A stretch of DNA of 64,000 nucleotides from Crithidia expoeki (Eukaryota; Euglenozoa; Kinetoplastea; Trypanosomatida; Trypanosomatidae): contig OESE01000215.1 in the NCBI GenBank assembly GCA_900240875.1, positions 558,001 to 622,000 of the forward strand, read 5' to 3'. Position 1 is the first letter of the stretch. Each line of letters opens with the position of its first letter. The position numbers and the translations under genes are program-made. Positions 40,961 through 51,953 of the stretch are shown one piece after another. The notes beneath the pieces were generated by a model. The model saw only the letters and a program-made list of their open reading frames with translations. It had not been told where the DNA came from and ran no database searches.

Positions 40961-43098
40961 GGTGCTTTGTTGCACGTTTTGTTTGTTCTTTAATTACCGT
41001 TTTTGTGTTCACGAGTTACTACAACTTGGTAGTGCTCTTCTGTCTACACGCTCGAATCACGGGAGAGGCTAGGAGGGTGTATTCACTGAAGAGGAAAGGA
41101 AAACCAAAAAATGTAGCTTGCCAGAAGGGAATAAAAAAAAAAAAAAGTGAGGGGGGGGGGGAAGGCGCAACCAATAACGACAGAATGGTACGGGAAGCAC
41201 AGAAAAAGCAGAAACACGGTGAGGAAAAAAAAAATAATCGTAATAGTAACAATAGGGAAAGATGTGTTCACTTCGTTTACTCAGTGCCACTGAAAGGCGG
41301 AGCAGAGTAGGAAATGAGAATAGTGGTAAAAAAGTGCGGTATAGAAGCAAAATAAAAGGCAAAAGAAATAACACATTAGGAGAAACGGGGGATCGAAGGA
41401 GGAGAAAAGAACGGGAGAAGGGGGAAAAAGGAAAGGATCAAGAAGGCTCTGTTGTGTATATGTGAAGGTGAACGGCCTGCACCACAAAGTACCTATTACT
41501 TTTGTGCTATGAACCTATAAGTGAGCCAAACCCCTCTGTACGTAGTAGGCTGGTCGAACAGCGCAAACTCGGAAAGGGAATCACTTTGTGGGAAAAATGC
41601 GGCCTGCTCGATGAAAGAGTGCTTGGGAACGACAACAACAACAACAAAAAACAGCGGGCTTTCGTGAGAAATCCGATCAGGCACTTGCAAACTTCAAAAG
41701 GGTGAGTAAACACCAGAGGCCACTAGACTTCAGTCTAGAAACAGATTCTTTAAATAGAGTGTACTTAAAGGTAAACCAGAATGAAGAACAGGATGCACGG
41801 TATGAAAAGTGCAAGATCACCCCTAGACAGTTTGGTGAAAATACAAATGTATGTTTGCTGCGGTTAGTAATGACAGTCCTCAATTACAGTGGTAATACGT
41901 TGGGTAAAATCGCTCGAATGCCTCAGCTTGGAATACTCTTGCTTACTCTGAAGTAGGTTGGATATCAATGAAGAACACGATGCAAGGCCTGCTGTTGAGA
42001 GAGAGGAGAAAAGTTTAGACGTGGAATAAACACAAAACAAGAGAAGAAGAGAGAAAACAGCGTTGCCCGCTCGACTGATTTATTCGAACACTTCTTCTTT
42101 TCTTTTCGTTGTTTGGTTCACAAATTCGTTTTTTCGCTTGTTGGAATATCTACGTACAGAAGCACTCGAAAGCACAGCTTGACTGAAGGAAACGAAGACT
42201 GTTCTTTTTTTTTCCTTTCGGCAGACGGGCCGTGCTTTCTTTACTGAATCCACAAGTGTATCAGACCTGGTGATACGTAAGGGGAAGTTTGTTGCGTTGG
42301 AATAGGAGGGACAATCAGCTTTAGTACAGCCATATATATATTGTTGATGTTTGCATTTGTGTGCGTGCGTATGTGTTACGGATGAGAAGGAAAAAGGTAA
42401 AGAATGCGCAAGATGAGGGGAGGGGGTAATAAAGATGAGGGACGGCGTTATGCAGTTAATCGCATTGCAACTTTTGGATCGCTGCCGACGCGCAGTTCAC
42501 TTTACAGCTCTCCGCGACAAAAACAGGCAAGAAAAGGCAAAAAAAAAGGTGTGTCGGCAGAAACTAACGAAACCGAAAAACGCGGTGTCCGTCTTTAGAA
42601 AATAGAGGCTGTTCTAAAGAGTTTTCTATGGCAGTATTTCATGCTCTATCAGAAAAGACGTCCCCGCGTACATGCAGATTGCAACAACAACAGAGTATTA
42701 GTCTGCCCGTGACGAAACAAGTGCGTTTCTTTTTTAACTCAAGTGCGTGAACTTGAGCCCACGTGAAGTGGTGAACGTGATTTGGAAAACATGCACCACA
42801 AAATAAAAGGAGGAAAAAGGGTATTGGGAAAGAGAAAATTGGAGCTCAGTGAGCGTGCACGTGGACTTTTTTCAAATTCACGATAATCACAGAGCTTGGA
42901 AATACCAACAACAGCAATAACAAAGTACCTAAGCGGCAGCAGCGTTGGGTTTAGGATCAGAGCAATGAGGAAAGCACAGACAACAGAGCAAAAACAAAAA
43001 CAAAAACAACAAAATATTATCTGAAAAATTGTGCGAAACAGTGTAGAAGGTCAGCACAAATAAGCACTGTCAGCTGTTTTCAGAAAAAAAAACCTGTT
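40961..43098. other. Spacer of about 2.1 kb between the PSP1 and Ca2+-ATPase genes
   Basis: No supported gene. It contains a G-run at about 41150-41161 (C-run in mRNA sense), CAA repeats at about 41631-41648, a 7-bp hairpin at 41723-41738 and another at 42738-42757. A plus-strand open stretch at 41702-41956 begins at GTG and is judged chance. Confidence 0.55.
41086..41111 (-). promoter_or_regulatory. Candidate spliced-leader acceptor for the PSP1-domain gene
   Basis: On the minus strand TTTTTTGGTTTTCCTTTCCT continues to CTTCAG, with the AG at 41086-41087. The leader to the ATG at 40960 would be about 125 bases. Confidence 0.5.
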
Positions 43099-46000
43099 CT
43101 ATGTTTCTTTGCGTTGTTCTCTTGTACTTTGCCTGCCCTTATATTTATTGCCAAGAAACAGGTACCACGCACGGCTCACAAAACCACGCGAGCACCCGTC
43201 ACGGATCGACGAGCGGTTGGAGTGGCGTGCGTACAGCATACGCGCCAGTGCACCCAGCGGCAGCGAGATGCTCGCAATGGTGACAGACCAAAACCACTCG
43301 TGAGCGGTGAGGGGGACGGTGGACATGACCTTGCCACCAAACTCGATTATAGCGACCTGCAACACTACAATGACGCTCACGATGACCAACAACACCGAGC
43401 TGTCGGCCCAGTTTTTGAAGAAGCCCTCGTTGCGATGCAGCAGACGGGCGTTAAAAAAGTTAAAGATTTGCATCCAGACAAAGGTGTTGAAGACAAAGCA
43501 GATGTGCGCTTCATTGAAGGCGATTTTGTTCGCGAGGGCGGCAGCATCGTCGTCAGCAGCCACAAGGGTAGTCGTCGTGCTGGACTTGTGGAACTCGGGG
43601 TTGACAATCGACTTGCCCCAACTCAGCAAGTAGAGCTGGCAGATAAGCTGAAAAGTACTCTGAAAGCCAATTTGGAACCACATACTGGGGACGATGATTG
43701 GTGTGTCCTTCGGCTCCGGCGGCCGCGACAACAGCACCGCTTCGCACGGCAGCTCGGTCGCGAGGGCCAGGGCAGCCAAAGTGTCCATGATCAAATTCAG
43801 CCACAGCAGCTGCACCGGCTTCAACGGGGACATGTTCTGCTCACTCAGAATCGCACCACAGAAGGACACGATGCACGCGACGAAGTTCACCGTCAGCTGA
43901 AACTGCAGGAACTTTCGGATGTTGTCCTTCACGTTGCGGCCCCACATCGTGGCCTTCACCATGCCAATGAAGTTGTCGTTCAGGAGGATAATATCCGAAG
44001 CGCGTTTCGCGACGTCACTTCCGCTCTTCATGGCAAAACCCACGTCACTCAGTTTCAGCGCAGGGGCGTCGTTCGTGCCGTCGCCTGTCATCGCGATGAC
44101 GGCGTTCGTGTCCACCTGATGTAGCAGGTGCAGCAGCCGCTTTTTGTCCATCGGCGTAGCACGGGCCAGCACACGAATGTGCGGGATAAAGCGGTGCAGC
44201 AACTCTGTGTCGCTCAGCTGACGGAAACTCGGGCCGTCGAGGGCAAAGCCGCCGTCCAGCAGCTGCCGTGGGGATGCGTGCGGCGGGGGAATCTTCACCG
44301 CCCACGCAATGCGGCCGTAGGCACTACTGCTCTCCGAGCTCATGTCGTTACTGCCGCTGCGGTAGCCCAACGGAGACGCGTTCACGAAGACAGCAGCGTC
44401 GCTGTTGTCGACCGGGGTGAGGCCACCAGTATCGTTCAGTTCAATTGGAAGCAGACTGACTGCTGCGGAGCGCGAAGTCGAGTTTTCCGTGCAGTAGCTA
44501 CTCCGGGTGGCGGTGGGCGACGTGCTGCGGACGGTGGCTGCAGCTGCTGTCGCCGGGCTGCCAGAGTTCCGCAGCAGCCCACATCGGCGTGCGATGTTGA
44601 TTGCCGTCAGGGTGGCATCGCCCGTGATCATGATGACCCGCAGTCCGGCATCGAAGCACCGCGCCACTGCACGGGGTACTTCTGGCCGCACGTCCTCCTC
44701 TAAGCCAATCAAGCCGATCATACACAAATTGCCCTCATAGGCACCATGCTGCTGCTGCTGCTGTGATGCAATCTGCAGTGGGCTCCACAGGATGGCTTCT
44801 TCGTGGCCCTGGACATCGCGATAGGCGCAACACACGGTCCGCAGACCCGACTCCGCATACTGCGTTATTGTCTGCTCATAGTAGGCGTGCATCTCTGCTG
44901 TGAGAGGGACCGGGCTGCCCTGCTCGTTCAAATACAGCGTGCAACGGTCCAGAATCACCTCGGCGGCTCCTGTGGCATAGAGACGCGTGCGATTTACCGA
45001 GGTAGAGGAGGACAACCCGCTGCCTGACCCGGCGTTCGGCGTAGCCTGCCGCAATATACACACACTCATCTTGCTGTAGGAGCTGAACGGGTAACGGCGG
45101 CAGTGGCTGGGGTCCTGCAACGCCCTAAGAATACGATCTTTTGTCTCGCGGAATGACTGCACGTCCTGCGGCGTGGCGAAGTTCGCCGTGCAGTTCACCA
45201 TCTGGCACAACTGAAGCAGCGCCTCGCTCGTCTTGTTCGTTGCCTTGCCTACCTCAGGGTCGACGGCGCTCGCTACAATGCAGTCTAAGAGGAGTTGTAC
45301 GCTTGGCGCAGGCAGGGACACGGCGATGTTCTGACCCGCGCTTTGTGTGCCGTCACTCTTAAACCTGCTTGTGTCTTGGTAGGGGTTCAAGATGGGCGGC
45401 AGCGGGGCGTGCGAGCATTGCGAAGACGGGGACGGGAATGAAGACAGTGACGCAGCTGGCCGCGGCATGCCCCAACTGTCCACTGTATGCAGTACGCTGT
45501 TCTCCTTATTACCCTCCGTTGCGTACGTCACCGCAGCTAAGAAGACCTGCTTTACGCGCATTGTTGGAGCGGTTAACGTGCCGGTTTTGTCGGTACACAG
45601 CACCGTTGAGCTTCCCATGGTTTCACAAGCGGCCAGGTGACGCACCAAGTTTCCGTCCTTCAGCATCAGTCGCATACTGTACGCTAACGAAATGGTGACG
45701 GACAGCGGCAGGCCTTCGGGTACCGCCACGACGACGATCGCAATCGCGGTGGTCAAATTCTCAAAAAACTTCATTGCGTAGAGCTCGGCGCCGTACATGA
45801 AGTACATGAAGAGTTCCTTGACAAGCAGCGAAACAAATGTGATCACCGCGGCGGCGATGCCAAACTTGCCGATGGTGTCCGCCATTTCCTCCAACTTATT
45901 CTGCAGTGGCGTGTTCGCCTTTTCCGTTGTCTGAATTGACATCGCAATCTCACCCGAAAAGGAGTTGGGCCCGACAGCGCAGACGAGCGCCATGCCTTCC

Positions 46001-46848
46001 GCCGATCCGTCCAGCACGGAGGATCCGCTAATGAGAAACGGGTCAGTAAGGACCTGCTTCAGCACGTCGTCATTCTCGCCAGTTACGCTACTTTCGTCGG
46101 TAACGATGGGGCCGAAGCTTTCAAGCAAAAGTGCGTCAAAAGTTAGCTGCATACCGCAGCTGATCTGCACAATGTCTCCAACAACAATTTCTGCACTTGG
46201 CAGTTCCGTCGCCACACAGGTTAAGTCGCCACTGCTGGCGCTGTCGTGGTGGGGGACGTAGCGCCACGCCGTAACGGGCCGTCGCGCGGCGTTTTCGGCG
46301 CGCATCACCTCGGCGAACTGCTCCTGCTTTCGGTAGTTATTCACTGCATTTACCGCCGTCACGATGAAGACGGAGGCGAAGATAGCGGCGCCCTCAATCC
46401 AGCCAGTCGCGACATCGACTTCGCCTGTGCGGAAGTCCGGGGTGGTCATGCCGAGCAGCATTGAGATGATCGCCGCACCAATCAAAATTTGTACCACGCG
46501 GTCACCTTGAATCGACTCTTTGATAAAGTACCAAATCGTCTCCTTTGGTGGCTCTGGCAGCACGTTCACGCCATACTGTGCTTTGCGGTCCGGGACGGAG
46601 CTCATAGTGATGCCCATCTCGCGCCGCTGCAGTATGGCGCTGCGCTCTTCAGCGGAGTTGAAGTCAACGGCGGCGCCAGGCGGGCCGCCACGCACGCCCA
46701 GTTTGGCAAGGAGTCCGCCGGCCCCATTGTGATCCCTTGCGAGGACGTCGATACGCTTGTGCCCGATCATATCGGACAGTTTTACGCGACCATGTGCAGC
46801 CCGCGTGGAGGAGGAGCTGAACGCATCTAGTCCGTTCTCCGTTTTCAT
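43099..46848 (-). CDS. P-type Ca2+-ATPase, plasma-membrane (PMCA) class
   Basis: A 1249-residue protein from the ATG at 46848 (the frame reaches two codons further to TTG only). P-type motifs are in order: actuator TGE at 256-258, PEGLPLSVT in the ion-binding helix near 380, the phosphorylated Asp420 in CTDKTGTLT, and the hinge TGDGTNDAP at 921-929. The N-terminal architecture with ESIQGDRVVQILI and the GWIEGAAIF helix is PMCA/type IIB. In trypanosomatids this class lies in the plasma membrane and acidocalcisomes and pumps Ca2+ out of the cytosol. Ser/Thr-rich loops around 450-500 and 770-860 enlarge the nucleotide-binding domain. The C-terminal tail is short and basic (RMLYARHSNRSS...NKYKGR) and could bind calmodulin, though no canonical site is obvious. 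All key catalytic residues are present. Confidence 0.95.
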   Translation of the reverse strand: MKTENGLDAFSSSSTRAAHGRVKLSDMIGHKRIDVLARDHNGAGGLLAKLGVRGGPPGAAVDFNSAEERSAILQRREMGITMSSVPDRKAQYGVNVLPEPPKETIWYFIKESIQGDRVVQILIGAAIISMLLGMTTPDFRTGEVDVATGWIEGAAIFASVFIVTAVNAVNNYRKQEQFAEVMRAENAARRPVTAWRYVPHHDSASSGDLTCVATELPSAEIVVGDIVQISCGMQLTFDALLLESFGPIVTDESSVTGENDDVLKQVLTDPFLISGSSVLDGSAEGMALVCAVGPNSFSGEIAMSIQTTEKANTPLQNKLEEMADTIGKFGIAAAVITFVSLLVKELFMYFMYGAELYAMKFFENLTTAIAIVVVAVPEGLPLSVTISLAYSMRLMLKDGNLVRHLAACETMGSSTVLCTDKTGTLTAPTMRVKQVFLAAVTYATEGNKENSVLHTVDSWGMPRPAASLSSFPSPSSQCSHAPLPPILNPYQDTSRFKSDGTQSAGQNIAVSLPAPSVQLLLDCIVASAVDPEVGKATNKTSEALLQLCQMVNCTANFATPQDVQSFRETKDRILRALQDPSHCRRYPFSSYSKMSVCILRQATPNAGSGSGLSSSTSVNRTRLYATGAAEVILDRCTLYLNEQGSPVPLTAEMHAYYEQTITQYAESGLRTVCCAYRDVQGHEEAILWSPLQIASQQQQQHGAYEGNLCMIGLIGLEEDVRPEVPRAVARCFDAGLRVIMITGDATLTAINIARRCGLLRNSGSPATAAAATVRSTSPTATRSSYCTENSTSRSAAVSLLPIELNDTGGLTPVDNSDAAVFVNASPLGYRSGSNDMSSESSSAYGRIAWAVKIPPPHASPRQLLDGGFALDGPSFRQLSDTELLHRFIPHIRVLARATPMDKKRLLHLLHQVDTNAVIAMTGDGTNDAPALKLSDVGFAMKSGSDVAKRASDIILLNDNFIGMVKATMWGRNVKDNIRKFLQFQLTVNFVACIVSFCGAILSEQNMSPLKPVQLLWLNLIMDTLAALALATELPCEAVLLSRPPEPKDTPIIVPSMWFQIGFQSTFQLICQLYLLSWGKSIVNPEFHKSSTTTTLVAADDDAAALANKIAFNEAHICFVFNTFVWMQIFNFFNARLLHRNEGFFKNWADSSVLLVIVSVIVVLQVAIIEFGGKVMSTVPLTAHEWFWSVTIASISLPLGALARMLYARHSNRSSIRDGCSRGFVSRAWYLFLGNKYKGRQSTREQRKET

Positions 46849-48422
46849 TCCCAAAGGATAAGCTAGTCTTCGCTTACTTTCAACTTAACGCGTTTTAGAA
46901 AAGAAGGGGAGAAGGGAAAACGAACGTCACTAGCACCCGCGGAAACCCGAAAGAGGGAAGACTCAAAAGGGGCGTATGTCGCCGCTTTGGAATTATCGGT
47001 GTTGAGAAAACACCTCGTGTGTTTGGAGGGAGTGGGTGCACGTGGTGGGGAAAAAGAAAATGTTGGAAAGTAAAAGAAACAACTCGGAGTTACTCGAAGT
47101 GGAAAGCGCAGTTAAAATCAAGAGCCCAGCGGAATCTACGACAGTGATGTCAGTGATAAGATAGATGACAAAATAATGAAGAAATCGAGGAAGAAAACGC
47201 ACGAAGGGAGGAAATAACGCTGACTGAATGATATGTGTTCGCTCTTCCGCAAGTGTCTGTGTTTTTGCCACAGCGACTTTGGCCGCTTAACTGCCAACAA
47301 GAGTGCAACGGTGTGTACACGCCTGTGCTCGTGATAAACCTGCTGCAGGGCTTTCTATTATTCCTCTCTTTCGCAGCTTACAAACGTCGCAAGGGTTGGC
47401 GAGTGAGTGTGTGTGTGTGTGTGTGGAGGGGGGGGGAAGGGGAGGACACTAGTTTCCATGATAAGGCAGGCGAAAAAGAAGCAGGAGATAATAAAGAGAA
47501 GAGTCCTGGAGGGATGACAAAGGAAAGGTAATTGAAGTACTGCAGACTTCATCATCTTTGCCTCGGGGGAGTGAACTTTAGCGGTCACGCTATTGCACTG
47601 CACACAATTAATTGCTACTCGGGGGGAGTACACAGTGCTTTCGTGACACTGTCCACAACGGCTTTCGTTGCAGTTATTATAAATAACGGGGATTCGAATT
47701 TGGTCTTGGGCGGGTTGAGGTCAGTGAACACTAAAAGCTTTGGTGCACCACTCGACTAGGGAGATAAGTACGAAGGGAGTTAGTGCGGGAGCGTAACACT
47801 AGACCGCTTTGAAACAATATCAAGAGAACCATAACAACATTAAAAACAAAACAAAACAAAACAAATATCACATTGGGGCAGGAAGCGTAGCTGATGCTCC
47901 AAAAGAAAAAAAGGAGGAGTGTGTGTGTGGGGGAGGGGGGGGGGAGGGAAAAAAAGAAACCCCCTGCTGTAGAGCTGAAATGCCTCGTTCGTCTGAGCAC
48001 ATAATTTGAGTAAGAAGTGGCGTAAGCGAAATGCAACTAAACAGAAGATATCGTGCTTTTGGGTAACTGTGTGAAAGGAAAGGAAAGAAGAGGAAGAACT
48101 AAACACGCATGTGAGTGGAGACATCCCCACAAATTGGCTCCAGTAACCATTACACATAACACCTTATACCCGATGACCAGTTACGTTTATAAACAGAGTA
48201 TACGTTCACATGTTTCTCGGCACATGCTCAGTACCAAGCACTCGATTTTACGTGAAACAAAGGAAAATGCGTAAATAAAACAAAAGAGAACGAATGAGGT
48301 TGTAACAAGCAAGAAAAAGGGGAAAACGGAAAAGGTGGCAAGATCAATGTACGCGTGACTGACGAGTGGACCTCACTTCATGGTTAAGCAGCGGCACGAA
48401 CGGTCGTCTGCCGCTCTCCCTC
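46849..48422. other. Spacer of about 1.6 kb between the Ca2+-ATPase and DGAT2-like genes
   Basis: No supported gene. It contains a TG repeat running into a G-run (about 47406-47438) and another G-rich block at about 47925-47946; both are CA/C-rich in the mRNA sense. A repeated AAAAC block is at about 47844-47862. Confidence 0.55.
46884..46924 (-). promoter_or_regulatory. Candidate spliced-leader acceptor for the Ca2+-ATPase gene
   Basis: On the minus strand GTTTTCCCTTCTCCCCTTCT and TTTCT are followed by the first AG at 46884-46885 (GTTAAG), leaving about 35 bases to the ATG at 46848. Confidence 0.5.
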
Positions 48423-51400
48423 TCACAAAATCTCAAGCCTCCGCCGACTCGGGTCCTTCAAGTAGCGCGGTGCGTACTTCAGAAACAGTTCTTGCAGCTC
48501 ATTGGCATACACCTCCTGAGCCGCCAGCAGCACCGCCCGCTCCTTATCGCGATCATAGTAGTTCGCCGGGTCGGTGTACATTCGTTGCAAATCAGGCGGG
48601 AGTTCGAAGTAGATCGGCCGACCCACCACTGTTGCACCGACAACGCGGTGTGGGATTAGGTTGCGCACGACGGGTAGCGAAATGCCAAATGTCTCCTGGA
48701 AGAGACGCTGGACAGCTTGTATCAAGCGTGGCAGACGTCCGGGTTGGAATGACGCACCTGTTGTGGTGGCATCTTTGCCAAATCTGCTCGATTTCTCCTC
48801 AGCAGCAGCGTGATTGGTCGCTGAGGAAGTGTTGGGGAAGAGCGGGAGGTTCAGTTTCCCCTTTGACTTTTTCAGCCTGCTGGTGGAGGACTGAAGCTGC
48901 GCTGGTAAGAGGGGCAAGTAGCCCTCGCTATCGCACGCGTCCCCCTCGTCACGCAGTGGCCGCCTTTGCAGTCTTTCTCTTCGACTCTGGTGGAGTTCTT
49001 TTGTTCCAAACTTTGAGGTAGTAGCCTGGTGAAGCGGTGAGTGCAGAGAACGGCCACCACTGACCCCCACCGCTTCATCCATGTTTTCGTCGGTGAAGTC
49101 GGGAGTGACTTTGCGATAATATTCAGCCGCGGAGGTGTGATCCCGTGGTACATTGAAACCTGTGCTGCCATCGGGTTTTCCACCGGTATCATCACTGTTA
49201 TTGTTGGCGGTGATATTTGTTGTGTTAGTCCCTGCTGCATCCTCATGCACTGGTGCCCCTTTCGAAAAGAAAGTCGAGTCGTCGTCCAGCGGGGCAGCAT
49301 AGCGTGTCGTGGCGGTGCCGAACTGGTCGAAGTAGTCCGTTTCGCCAAACGTATATACCGGCACCAGCCCGCTTTGCGTGTGCAGGGCAAGTCGTAGAAA
49401 ACCCTTGCGGCGGCGCAGCAGTACCCGCGCAGGCCCGTGGCTAGAGGAGAGCAGAGCTTCCGAAGCTCCCCCAGGGAAGAGCATGAGGTGATTCAAGTCG
49501 TCGGGTAGCGTGCTTTCGTCGACATCATCGGAGTCCCCCTGCTCCTCCGATGTGCACCTTCCGCGAAGACTACACGCTACGTTTTGTTTTGCTGACGAAG
49601 CGGATTTATCCATTTCCGCTGGTGGCGGTGAGTATGCGGATGCGTTCGCAAGGCCCTCCCGCTCCCGTCGCGTGCTGTTGTTGTACAACAGGACTCGCTT
49701 GCAGGTTTCGTAGGACGCGTCCATATAGCCGTAGAACATGTAAATCTCTCGCATGATGGGCACATAGAAAGGAAAGGTGGCAACTACGGCGCGAATGCGT
49801 ATTTTTAATTGCTGACCGACGGATGGCATTCTGTTTTCTCCGTGCTGCGTAGCCGCCTTCTTGGCTTCTGCGGCCTTGAGTCGCTGCTGATAGATTGCAG
49901 CATCGTCAGCGGTGGCCGGCACCGCTTCATCCTTGTCGAGGCGGAGAACAAACTTTTTCAGTGAGGTGTGATATACGTAGTACCGACCTTTTGCATACTG
50001 TGTAGTTGTGGTGGTAGACCTATCCATAGAACCGGCAGAGGGAGGAAGGCAAGGGTACGTCCTTTTGCCTTGCTGCGATAAGGTTGGCGAATGTGGCAGA
50101 GCAGCTTTGCCTGCTACCGCTGGTGAAGCCGTGAAACATATATTGTTGCTTTTAAGTGCACTCGCATTTGTGGAAACTGGAAAAGCCTCGGCGTTCCCAG
50201 ACTGAGCGGAAAACGAGCCATCGCCCCTCGCTGCAGCTTGTTGTGCGTCCTCTGTAGCCCCTCGCACAGGCAAAAGTTCGCCTTTTCTTTCGCCCAGCGG
50301 CGGATGCAATACGGCGGCGCGGTTGTCGACAAACAGCTTCGCATTGCAATTCGTGACGTTACTGATTAAGTTGACGCAGCAGCACCACGGGAGAATGCCG
50401 TGTGGGTGAGCCGCAAAGAAGTAGTGCGCGCGACGCATCGACGGTGGTGGCGGCGGAGTTGCAGTAGTTTCCTCTGCTTGTGATGACGTGGAGGGGTGCA
50501 GTGGCTTCGTCAGATCCGCTGACGAGAACGAGTCCGTGCGCTCCCGCAGCTGCTCGGCACTTCCGGCATTCCCCAGCTTTGCTGGGACCTCGTTGGAGGA
50601 TGGCAGCCCAGAGCGGATGGAGCCGTCACTACCGCGCCTGCACAGGAGCCCACGTTCTTCTTCATCCCAGCAATCTCCCTCATTACCCACGTCACTCTTG
50701 CAAGGCACAGAGACAGAAGAGGGACAGGACGGCTTCTGTGTTCTGCCCAGCCTGTCTGCGCTTGTTTCCTCTGTCTGACTGGTGGACATGGAGGCGTGCA
50801 CCGCGTTGAACGCCGGGGCACAGACAGAGGACGGACGTGCGTACAGCGGGTTGTCAAGTGGAGAGTCCTCTCCTGCGCTGCTGCTGACGGCGACGAAGAA
50901 CGGGTTATGCCGTGCACTCGCAGCTGCGGTGGCGAAATGTCGAGGGGTGCCGCCTCCACCACCGCCTCCTCGTCCGCCGGAAGCACCCGTGTTGTCGATT
51001 TGTGAATTCGAAGTCTGATTCGAGAAAACGCCTTCCGCCTCCTCTTGCCGTTCTGGAAACAGAAACAGCGGCAGCGGACCGTAGGCGGGCACTAGCTGCA
51101 GGGAAAAATAGCGCTTCCACAAAAAACACTGGAAGTTAACGTACCTTCGGTAAATGCGAAACTTGAACCAGTTGATAAACCGGTTTCTGCGCGTGTCGTT
51201 GTGCCGCTTTAAACTCACGTCCTTGTCACGGTGGTCGACGTAGACAAAGAAGGCGTAGTACAGAAAGCAGAGAAAGTTTACTCCAATCGACACGAAGACT
51301 GGCCCTGCCTCCAAGGTAAATTGCACCAATGGCGCCATTTGTTCCCTCTTCACGCCGAATATGTAGCAGTACAGGTAAACCAGGTACGACAACCGCACAT

Positions 51401-51953
51401 TACGTAAATTCCAGCACCAGAACGCAAACACGGGCAGCGCAAAGGTAAAGAGGAACACAAGACGAATGCGATCATCAGCGCACAGCTGTTTTGCATCCCA
51501 CGCGGACGCGACGTCAGACCCTGTGGACGTTGTCACGCCTTCCTGCTCCGCCGCCGCCACTTCAGCCGCGTCCCCGCCGCGCTGCTGAATTAATTCTAAC
51601 TTGCGTTGCCGCAGCTGCTCACGGCGGCGCGCCTTCAGAAAAACTTGACTACTCTGACTATGTGGGCTCATAGCCTTTCCTAATGAGAAGCTATTGCTGT
51701 CGCCTTGCGTGCGTTTTAACTCCGAGCCCTCGTCTTCGGTGCTAACAAGAAGTTGAAGCTGAAGCGGTTTCGGCAACGTCATTTGCCGTTGTTTACCTTG
51801 AAGTGCAGTCACAGACGCATTCTCCGTTCCTTTGTGTTCCCCGTGCATGACAGCCACGGCGCCGCCGCGCAGGATGGCGCCGGCGCGCAGAAACGAAAGC
51901 AGATACAGAACACTGAAGGCAACAACAAGGCCAAAGCACAACCCCAGGTACAT
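48423..51953 (-). CDS. DGAT2-family acyltransferase with very large inserts
   Basis: A 1176-residue protein, ATG at 51953, TGA at 48423. DGAT2 enzymes join acyl-CoA to diacylglycerol to make triacylglycerol at the ER. The active-site HPHG is at 516-519 within YFFAAHPHGILPWC. Further family blocks follow: RAVVATFPFYVPIMREIYMF with GYMDASYETCKRVL, LMLFPGGASEALL (FPGG at 826-829) with RKGFLRLAL, and PVYTFGETDYFDQF. Near the end are NLIPHR..ATVVGRPI and a C-terminal helix with YDRDKERAVLLAAQ. Membrane spans are predicted at about 4-24 and 155-240. The family is usually 300-400 residues. Here Ser/Gly/Asn-rich inserts separate almost every motif (about 290-510, 540-670, 760-810, 880-1060). Catalytic motifs are intact, so an active enzyme is likely; a wax or monoacylglycerol acyltransferase activity cannot be excluded. 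Confidence 0.9.
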   Translation of the reverse strand: MYLGLCFGLVVAFSVLYLLSFLRAGAILRGGAVAVMHGEHKGTENASVTALQGKQRQMTLPKPLQLQLLVSTEDEGSELKRTQGDSNSFSLGKAMSPHSQSSQVFLKARRREQLRQRKLELIQQRGGDAAEVAAAEQEGVTTSTGSDVASAWDAKQLCADDRIRLVFLFTFALPVFAFWCWNLRNVRLSYLVYLYCYIFGVKREQMAPLVQFTLEAGPVFVSIGVNFLCFLYYAFFVYVDHRDKDVSLKRHNDTRRNRFINWFKFRIYRRYVNFQCFLWKRYFSLQLVPAYGPLPLFLFPERQEEAEGVFSNQTSNSQIDNTGASGGRGGGGGGGTPRHFATAAASARHNPFFVAVSSSAGEDSPLDNPLYARPSSVCAPAFNAVHASMSTSQTEETSADRLGRTQKPSCPSSVSVPCKSDVGNEGDCWDEEERGLLCRRGSDGSIRSGLPSSNEVPAKLGNAGSAEQLRERTDSFSSADLTKPLHPSTSSQAEETTATPPPPPSMRRAHYFFAAHPHGILPWCCCVNLISNVTNCNAKLFVDNRAAVLHPPLGERKGELLPVRGATEDAQQAAARGDGSFSAQSGNAEAFPVSTNASALKSNNICFTASPAVAGKAALPHSPTLSQQGKRTYPCLPPSAGSMDRSTTTTTQYAKGRYYVYHTSLKKFVLRLDKDEAVPATADDAAIYQQRLKAAEAKKAATQHGENRMPSVGQQLKIRIRAVVATFPFYVPIMREIYMFYGYMDASYETCKRVLLYNNSTRREREGLANASAYSPPPAEMDKSASSAKQNVACSLRGRCTSEEQGDSDDVDESTLPDDLNHLMLFPGGASEALLSSSHGPARVLLRRRKGFLRLALHTQSGLVPVYTFGETDYFDQFGTATTRYAAPLDDDSTFFSKGAPVHEDAAGTNTTNITANNNSDDTGGKPDGSTGFNVPRDHTSAAEYYRKVTPDFTDENMDEAVGVSGGRSLHSPLHQATTSKFGTKELHQSRRERLQRRPLRDEGDACDSEGYLPLLPAQLQSSTSRLKKSKGKLNLPLFPNTSSATNHAAAEEKSSRFGKDATTTGASFQPGRLPRLIQAVQRLFQETFGISLPVVRNLIPHRVVGATVVGRPIYFELPPDLQRMYTDPANYYDRDKERAVLLAAQEVYANELQELFLKYAPRYLKDPSRRRLEIL

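Noticed and set aside
41702-41956. 84-codon plus-strand open stretch with less biased composition
   Set aside because: It starts with GTG, opposes the direction of the whole unit, and shows no recognisable domain; chance is the simplest explanation.
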